Shown here in pieces: positions 59,612-64,000 of a DNA stretch of 64,000 nt (position 1 is the first letter of the stretch; every line of letters begins with the position of its first letter). The position numbers and the translations under genes were made by a program. The DNA is from Klebsiella planticola ATCC 33531 (lineage in GTDB: Bacteria; Pseudomonadota; Gammaproteobacteria; Enterobacterales; Enterobacteriaceae): contig NZ_JMPP01000033.1 of NCBI RefSeq assembly GCF_000735435.1, positions 1 to 64,000 on the forward strand, in the 5' to 3' direction. Below the pieces are notes generated by a model. It worked only from the letters and a program-made list of their open reading frames with translations. It did no database searches and was not told where the DNA came from.

Positions 59612-60828
59612 CATTTTCTGTAGAACGGATACGCGCGGATTTTCCGTTGCTGAGCCGGGAGGTCAACGGTCAGCCGCTGGTCTACCTCGACAGCGCCGCC
59701 AGCGCGCAAAAACCAGAGGCGGTAATTCGCGCCGAGGCGGAGTTTTATCGCCACGGCTATGCCGCCGTCCATCGCGGTATCCATACGCTGAGCGCAGAGG
59801 CGACGGCGCGGATGGAACAGGTGCGTCAGCAGGCCGCGCGGTTCCTGAATGCCCGCTCAGCGGAAGAGCTGGTGTTCGTCCGGGGGACCACCGAAGGGAT
59901 CAATCTGGTGGCCAACAGCTGGGGGAACGCCAACGTCGGCGCCGGCGATAACATCATCATCAGCGCCATGGAGCACCATGCGAACATCGTCCCCTGGCAG
60001 ATGCTCTGCGCCCGGGTGGGCGCAGAGCTGCGGGTTATCCCGCTCACTCCGGACGGCACTCTGCAGCTGGATGCCATTCCGCCGCTGTTTGATGAGCGAA
60101 CCCGCCTGCTGGCCATCACCCAGGTTTCCAACGTACTGGGGACGGAGAACCCGCTGGCGGCCTTGATTCCGCTAGCCCGCCAGCATGGGGCGAAAGTGCT
60201 GGTGGACGGGGCGCAGGCGGTGATGCACCACGCGGTGGATGTGCAGGCGCTGGACTGCGATTTTTATGTTTTCTCCGCCCATAAGCTGTACGGCCCGACC
60301 GGAATTGGCATTCTGTATGCCAAAGAGGCGCTGCTGCAGGAGATGCCGCCGTGGGAGGGGGGCGGGTCAATGATTGCCACCGTCAGTCTGACCGAAGGGA
60401 CGACCTGGGCGAAAGCGCCGTGGCGCTTCGAAGCGGGTACGCCCAATACCGGCGGGATTATCGGCTTTGGCGCCGCGCTGGAGTATGTCAGCGCGCTGGG
60501 GCTGGCGCACATTGGCGAATATGAACAGACGCTGATGCGCTACGCCTTGCAGGCGCTGAAGGCGGTGCCTGATTTAACCCTGTATGGCCCTGACGAGCGA
60601 CTGGGGGTGATAGCCTTTAACCTTGGCGCTCATCATGCCTATGACGTGGGCAGCTTCCTGGATAATTACGGCATTGCCATACGCACCGGTCACCATTGTG
60701 CGATGCCGCTGATGGCGTTTTACAACGTACCGGCCATGTGTCGGGCTTCGTTGGCGATGTACAATACCACGGAAGAGGTGGATCGCCTGGTCGCAGGACT
60801 GCAGCGCATCCACACGCTATTGGGCTAA
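59608..60828 (+). CDS. sufS: Cysteine desulfurase SufS
   Basis: SufS (406 aa) is a PLP enzyme that takes sulfur from cysteine, forming a persulfide that SufE accepts. It has the PLP Lys in [13 protein letters not shown] and the catalytic Cys near the C-terminus in NVPAMCRAS. It is the same length as E. coli SufS. Confidence 0.97.
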   Translation: MTFSVERIRADFPLLSREVNGQPLVYLDSAASAQKPEAVIRAEAEFYRHGYAAVHRGIHTLSAEATARMEQVRQQAARFLNARSAEELVFVRGTTEGINLVANSWGNANVGAGDNIIISAMEHHANIVPWQMLCARVGAELRVIPLTPDGTLQLDAIPPLFDERTRLLAITQVSNVLGTENPLAALIPLARQHGAKVLVDGAQAVMHHAVDVQALDCDFYVFSAHKLYGPTGIGILYAKEALLQEMPPWEGGGSMIATVSLTEGTTWAKAPWRFEAGTPNTGGIIGFGAALEYVSALGLAHIGEYEQTLMRYALQALKAVPDLTLYGPDERLGVIAFNLGAHHAYDVGSFLDNYGIAIRTGHHCAMPLMAFYNVPAMCRASLAMYNTTEEVDRLVAGLQRIHTLLG

Positions 60829-60839
60829 AGGAAGCAATC

Positions 60840-61256
60840 ATGGCGGCATTACCGGATAAAGACAAACTGCTGCGCAACTTTAGTCGTTGCGCGAACTGGG
60901 AAGAGAAGTATCTCTATATTATCGAACTCGGCCAGCGGCTGGCGCCGCTGAGCGCCGAAGAGCATACCGCGCAAAATATCATTCAGGGCTGCCAGAGCCA
61001 GGTGTGGATCGTGGTAGAACAAGGGGAAGCCGGAGGGCTATCGCTGCGCGGCGATAGCGATGCGGCGATCGTCAAAGGGCTGATTGCCGTGGTCTTTATC
61101 CTCTACGACCAGATGACGGCCAAGGATATCACCGACTTTGACGTGCGGCCGTGGTTTGAAAAAATGGCGCTGACCCAGCATCTTACCCCTTCGCGATCTC
61201 AGGGCCTGGAAGCCATGATTCGCGCAATTCGCGCGAAAGCCGCAAATCTTAGCTAG
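60840..61256 (+). CDS. sufE: Cysteine desulfuration protein SufE
   Basis: SufE (138 aa) accepts sulfane sulfur from SufS on its active-site Cys in [10 protein letters not shown] and hands it to SufB. The ATG at 60840 ([14 protein letters not shown]) gives the E. coli length. It closes the suf operon; a GGCCGGG/CCCGGCC stem without a T run lies at 61289-61307. Confidence 0.96.
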   Translation: MAALPDKDKLLRNFSRCANWEEKYLYIIELGQRLAPLSAEEHTAQNIIQGCQSQVWIVVEQGEAGGLSLRGDSDAAIVKGLIAVVFILYDQMTAKDITDFDVRPWFEKMALTQHLTPSRSQGLEAMIRAIRAKAANLS

Positions 61257-61353
61257 AATAAACAGGTAGATTTCATTCTGTTAGGTCAGGCCGGGGAGAT
61301 CCCGGCCCGACGGCAGATCCTGGCGTTTTATCAGCGAAAGAAGGAATCTCAGT

Positions 61354-62352
61354 ATGAAACGCGCATCTCTTATCACCGTAGCCCTTCTGACCGCCCTCAG
61401 CGTCTCACACGGCGCCTGGGCGGTAGATTATCCACTTCCCCCGGCTAACAGTCGGCTCATTGGCCAGAATCAATGGTGGACGGTACAGGAAGGGGATCGC
61501 AATCTGCAGGCGATTGCCCGCCATTTCGACACGGCGGCGATGCTGATTCTCGAAGCGAACGACACTCTTGCGCCGGTGGAACCGAAACCCGGGACTCAGG
61601 TATTAATTCCTTCGCAGATGCTGCTGCCGGATGTGCCCCGGGAAGGTATCGTCGTGAACCTGGCGGAACTGCGGCTGTACTACTTCCCGCCGGGACAGAA
61701 CCAGGTTCAGGTTTATCCGCTGGGTATTGGTCAGCAAGGGCTGGAGACGCCGGAGATGACCACGCGCGTCGGGCAGAAGATCCCCAATCCGACCTGGACG
61801 CCGACGGCGGGCATCCGCGCGCGTTCGCTGGAGAAAGGCATCAAGTTGCCGCCCGTGGTGCCGGCCGGGCCGAATAACCCGTTAGGGCGCTATGCGCTGC
61901 GCCTGGCGTACGGCAACGGCGAGTATCTTATCCACGGTACCAGCGCACCGGATAGCGTTGGCCTGCGGGTCAGCTCGGGCTGTATGCGCATGAACGCCGC
62001 GGACATCCAGGCGCTGTTTAGTCAGGTAAAAACGGGGACGCCGGTTCGCGTTATCAACCAGCCGGTGAAATTTGCGATTGAGCCGGACGGTAAACGCTAT
62101 GTCGAAGTTCATCGGCCTCTGACGCAGGATGAAGCGGGCAACACCCGGACGATTCCGCACACGCTGCCAGCGGCCTTCCATCAGTTTGCCGGAGATAAGA
62201 CCGTAGACGATGCGCAGCTTAAGAAAGCGCTGTCCCGACGCGCGGGTTATCCGGTGGTGGTCTCCACGGGCAATGAGGCGGCGAGCAGCGCAGCGATATC
62301 GACGATGTCGGTGCAGAATGGCACGATGGACGAAGCGAAAAGGGTGCAGTAG
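61354..62352 (+). CDS. ldtE: L,D-transpeptidase LdtE
   Basis: LdtE/YnhG (332 aa) makes 3-3 crosslinks in peptidoglycan. A signal peptide (about 1-23, ending HGAWA) is followed by a LysM-like domain (about 40-90) and a YkuD catalytic domain with [20 protein letters not shown] holding the catalytic His and Cys. It is two residues shorter than in E. coli. It sits beside lpp, whose product is attached to the same peptidoglycan stems by related enzymes. Confidence 0.95.
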   Translation: MKRASLITVALLTALSVSHGAWAVDYPLPPANSRLIGQNQWWTVQEGDRNLQAIARHFDTAAMLILEANDTLAPVEPKPGTQVLIPSQMLLPDVPREGIVVNLAELRLYYFPPGQNQVQVYPLGIGQQGLETPEMTTRVGQKIPNPTWTPTAGIRARSLEKGIKLPPVVPAGPNNPLGRYALRLAYGNGEYLIHGTSAPDSVGLRVSSGCMRMNAADIQALFSQVKTGTPVRVINQPVKFAIEPDGKRYVEVHRPLTQDEAGNTRTIPHTLPAAFHQFAGDKTVDDAQLKKALSRRAGYPVVVSTGNEAASSAAISTMSVQNGTMDEAKRVQ

Positions 62353-62380
62353 CGCGAGACGGAAGGGAACAGAGGACAAA

Positions 62381-62409
62381 AAAATGGCGCACAATGTGCG
62401 CCATTTTTA
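62381..62409. terminator. Bidirectional terminator between ldtE and lpp
   Basis: A 12-bp stem AAAATGGCGCAC/GTGCGCCATTTT with a 3-nt loop and A/T runs on both sides ends both convergent genes. Confidence 0.93.
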
Positions 62410-62423
62410 TTACACAGGTACTA

Positions 62424-62672
<249 letters not shown>

Positions 62673-62704
62673 CTAGATTGAGTTAATCTCCATGTAGCGT
62701 TACA

Positions 62705-62733
62705 AGTATTACACAAACTTTTTTGGGATGAGA
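62705..62733 (-). promoter_or_regulatory. lpp promoter
   Basis: On the minus strand the -10 AATACT (62705-62710) is preceded by TCTCAT (62728-62733) at 17 bp. The leader from the start site to the ATG (TAACGCTACATGGAGATT and on) matches E. coli lpp. Upstream DNA is AT-rich, as expected for this very strong promoter. The remaining gap to pykF shows no gene. Confidence 0.75.
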
Positions 62734-62914
62734 ATATTTTTTTACGGTAATACGCTTATTTTTGATCGTTCGCTCAAAGAAACATCGAATTTGGCAGATT
62801 AGTTTAAAAATCTTTGTGAAAACAGCACGCTTCCATCGGATTCATCTTAGATAATCTCTTATTAAATAGTAAATTCCGATTTGCATTTTTATTAAGAGTA
62901 GCTAGTGATTGAAT

Positions 62915-62945
62915 AAAAAAAAAGCGCCTGCGAAGAGGCGCCTTT
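62915..62945 (-). terminator. pykF terminator
   Basis: On the minus strand the stem AGGCGC...GCGCCT runs into nine Ts, 26 bp after the pykF stop. Confidence 0.85.
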
Positions 62946-62970
62946 AAAAAACGAATTAACCTGTAAATTA

Positions 62971-64000
62971 TTACAGCACGTGCACGGAGGCTGTATTGGT
63001 GGTTCCGCTCGGGACCAGGGCGCCAGAGACCATGACAACCACGTCGCCTTTACGCGCCAGGCCGCTCTGCAGCGCCAGTTCTTTACCCAGGATGTAGAAA
63101 TCATCGGTAGAGGAGAGCTGGTCAACCAGCTGCGGCACCACGCCTTTGGTCAGCACCAGCTGACGGGCAGTGGTTTCGTTGGTGGTCAGCGCCAGGATGG
63201 TGGCGTCCGGGAAGTATTTACGCACGGCGCGCGCAGATTTACCGCCCTGGGTCGCGACAACAATCAGCGGAGCTTCCAGTTTTTCTGCGGTTTCTACCGC
63301 ACCACGGCACACGGCTTCGGTGATGCGCAGTTTGCGGTTGTCGTTGTTGAATTCCAGACGGCTGGTCATCACGCGATCGGTACGCTCGCAGATGGTGGCC
63401 ATGATGGTGACCGCTTCCAGCGGGTATTTCCCTTTGGCGGATTCGCCAGACAGCATTACCGCATCGGTACCGTCGAGGATGGCGTTCGCCACGTCGCCGG
63501 CTTCAGCGCGGGTCGGACGCGGGTTTTTGATCATCGAATCCAGCATCTGCGTTGCGGTGATAACCACTTTACGCGCGCGGATACATTTTTCGATAATCAT
63601 CTTCTGGGCGAAGATAACTTCTTCAACCGGGATTTCAACGCCCATGTCGCCACGAGCAACCATGATGCCGTCAGACGCTTCGAGAATCTCGTCGAAGTTG
63701 TTCAGGCCTTCCTGGTTTTCAATTTTGGATATGATCTGGATGTTTTCGCCGCCGTGAGCTTTCAGGTGCTCGCGGATTTCGACGACGTCAGAACGCTTAC
63801 GGATAAAGGAAGCAGCAACGAAATCAACGCCTTGTTCGCAACCGAAGATCAGGTCCTGCTTATCTTTTTCAGCCAGCGCCGGCAGGGCAATAGAAACGCC
63901 CGGCAGGTTTACGCCTTTGTTTTCGCCGAGGTCGCCGTTGTTCAGCACTTTACAGATGACGTTCTTACCTTCAATGGCAGTCACTTCCATGCCGATCAGA
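62971..64000 (-). CDS. pykF: Pyruvate kinase I (partial, C-terminal part)
   Basis: PykF makes pyruvate and ATP from PEP. The window holds the last 342 residues of about 470; the 5' end lies beyond the right edge. Visible motifs are [27 protein letters not shown], the loop with the active-site region ATQMLDSMI, and the C-terminal fructose-1,6-bisphosphate-binding domain ([10 protein letters not shown] then [13 protein letters not shown]). The frame is open to the end of the window. pykF lies beside lpp, as in E. coli. Confidence 0.96.
   Translation of the reverse strand, partial: LIGMEVTAIEGKNVICKVLNNGDLGENKGVNLPGVSIALPALAEKDKQDLIFGCEQGVDFVAASFIRKRSDVVEIREHLKAHGGENIQIISKIENQEGLNNFDEILEASDGIMVARGDMGVEIPVEEVIFAQKMIIEKCIRARKVVITATQMLDSMIKNPRPTRAEAGDVANAILDGTDAVMLSGESAKGKYPLEAVTIMATICERTDRVMTSRLEFNNDNRKLRITEAVCRGAVETAEKLEAPLIVVATQGGKSARAVRKYFPDATILALTTNETTARQLVLTKGVVPQLVDQLSSTDDFYILGKELALQSGLARKGDVVVMVSGALVPSGTTNTASVHVL

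Overview
The window is ordinary chromosome from an Enterobacteriaceae member, probably close to Klebsiella, Raoultella or Enterobacter. Almost every gene has a near-identical, same-length counterpart in Escherichia coli (purU, hns, adhE, oppABCDF, thrS-infC-rpmI-rplT-pheST-ihfA, ppsA, sufABCDSE, lpp, pykF). Several genes interrupt the E. coli order, so it is not E. coli itself. The assignment comes from recognising proteins and gene order; no database search was run. I see no IS element, prophage, CRISPR array or integron.

Layout. 1-300: a tRNA-Tyr gene with a repeated copy of its 3' end downstream. 0.4-21.6 kb: the block around 27-28 min of the E. coli map (purU, ychJ, rssAB, galU, hns, tdk, adhE, ychE, oppABCDF, yciU, clsA, yciY, yciI, tonB), with a voltage-gated-type K+ channel gene inserted between oppF and yciU. 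At about 21.6 kb it joins directly to the block around 38 min (yniA, ydiZ, pfkB, ydiY, thrS to ihfA, btuCED, nlpC, selO, hemP, aroH, ppsR, ppsA, rprA, ydiK, ydiJ, menI, suf, ldtE, lpp, pykF). The tonB terminator overlaps the last codons of yniA at the junction.

Accessory insertions relative to E. coli: (i) 33.4-37.7 kb, a four-gene set (LysR regulator, DadA-like D-amino-acid dehydrogenase, RidA-family protein, divergent permease) between ihfA and btuC, which reads as a D-amino-acid (or related amine) uptake and oxidation module; (ii) an orphan MetQ/NlpA-type lipoprotein between btuC and btuE; (iii) a one-domain DUF1508 protein, a YeaQ-like membrane protein and an unrecognised exported Pro/Met-rich protein between menI and sufA; (iv) a small exported protein between ydiY and thrS.

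Regulation visible in the DNA: tRNA-Tyr promoter, ThrRS autoregulatory operator, AUU start of infC, pheM leader and attenuator, Fur boxes at hemP and sufA, a TrpR operator at aroH, a Cra site at ppsA, an FNR-like site at adhE, the RprA small RNA, and many intrinsic terminators. Three copies of a roughly 100-150 bp interspersed repeat lie in intergenic gaps; one sits between the pheM attenuator and pheS. The most unusual parts are the D-amino-acid module and the zinc-ribbon K+ channel. Neither can be called a new system from sequence alone.
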